NCBI GenBank assembly: GCA_036563245.1
Contig: DATCMU010000010.1
Location: forward strand, 1 to 64,000
DNA: 64,000 nucleotides
DNA from: DATCMU01 sp036563245
GTDB lineage: Bacteria > Pseudomonadota > Alphaproteobacteria > Rhizobiales > Devosiaceae
Reading direction: 5' to 3'
The notes under the pieces were generated by a model, which saw only the letters and a program-made list of their open reading frames with translations, was not told the origin of the DNA and made no database searches. The position numbers and the translations under genes were made by a program. Numbering within the stretch: position 1 is the first letter of the stretch; every line of letters begins with the position of its first letter. This document shows positions 63,819 to 64,000 of this stretch, piece after piece.

Positions 63819-63917
63819 ATGCCTGTTTGTGGCCGATTGGCCAAGTCCGCCTTGGTCTCGACACTTTTAGACGCAAAGCGGACAGAAGCGGCAAAATATC
63901 TGAAAAGGGTTGGATCG

Positions 63918-64000
63918 TTGGATTTGCTCAGCGACAGGCGCAAGAACGCCCTCGGCACAAGCCAACCGATTTCGCGCCGGAGCGTCCTGACTTCGCTCGG
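63918..64000 (+). CDS. Partial gene, possibly penicillin-binding-protein activator
   Basis: Open to the window end: TTG at 63918 with AAGGG 9 nt upstream gives LDLLSDRRKNALGTSQPI followed by SRRSVLTSLG, which looks like the start of a signal peptide. In Rhizobiales the gene divergent from rsmI is usually a LppC/LpoA-like penicillin-binding-protein activator; that identity is inferred from position only. The frame is also open upstream of the TTG, so the start is provisional. Confidence 0.5.
   Translation, partial: MDLLSDRRKNALGTSQPISRRSVLTSL

Overview
This is a high-GC chromosomal segment from an alphaproteobacterium, most likely of the order Hyphomicrobiales (Rhizobiales). The evidence is gene content and order: dnaA-rpsT-mutM / ubiE-ubiB-coaBC-dut; rimP-nusA-ylxR-infB-rbfA-truB-rpsO-pnp; fabB-fabA divergent from the haem-responsive regulator irr; mutS-glnD-murJ-trpS-nfuA-tsaB-rimI-fur-plsC-miaB-phoH-ybeY-corC-lnt-metK-trmB; and rsmI-yraN-gshB. 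Two tandem GC-rich palindromic repeats of a type common in this order lie upstream of rimP. The genus cannot be fixed from the sequence. I see no rRNA or tRNA gene, CRISPR array or prophage.

Layout. 1-3.8 kb: dnaA, rpsT, mutM (minus). 3.9-10 kb: a tightly packed plus-strand run with ubiquinone genes (ubiE, ubiB), coenzyme A synthesis (coaBC), a lipoprotein, dUTPase, a DUF2259 exported protein and a MoeB/ThiF-like E1 enzyme. 10-14.2 kb: unsaturated fatty acid synthesis (fabA, fabB), irr, an SH3 exported protein and a 2-hydroxyacid dehydrogenase. 14.3-24.9 kb: the translation/RNA-decay supercluster (minus), unusually carrying an exported-protein gene between infB and rbfA. 25.2-46 kb: a long minus-strand housekeeping block for RNA modification, lipoprotein maturation, iron/manganese regulation, Fe-S assembly, cell wall, nitrogen signalling and mismatch repair. 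46-49.7 kb: sugar genes (epimerase, xylulokinase, aldose epimerase). 49.7-53 kb: a glyoxylate-bypass unit with its likely regulator, a 75-residue ORF and isocitrate lyase. 53-56.5 kb: an Asn/Gly-repeat exported protein, an FMN reductase and ComM. 56.5-61.5 kb: an accessory stretch with a broken IS1595-type transposase, a DUF3800 gene, two small unknowns, a PLP decarboxylase, an NTF2-like protein and MarC. 61.5-64 kb: gshB, yraN, rsmI and the start of a divergent gene.

Regulatory points read directly from the bases: good sigma70-type promoters with 17-bp spacers before rpsT, rpsO, irr and the rimP-nusA operon; a complete intrinsic terminator only about 20 nt into the rimP-nusA transcript (candidate attenuator); a 16/17 match to the Irr iron-control element just below the nfuA promoter; two alphaproteobacterial LexA-type boxes (GAAC-N7-GAAC) flanking the 2.1-kb islet next to comM; hairpins between rpsO and pnp; and a ybeY gene whose only plausible full-length start is CTG.
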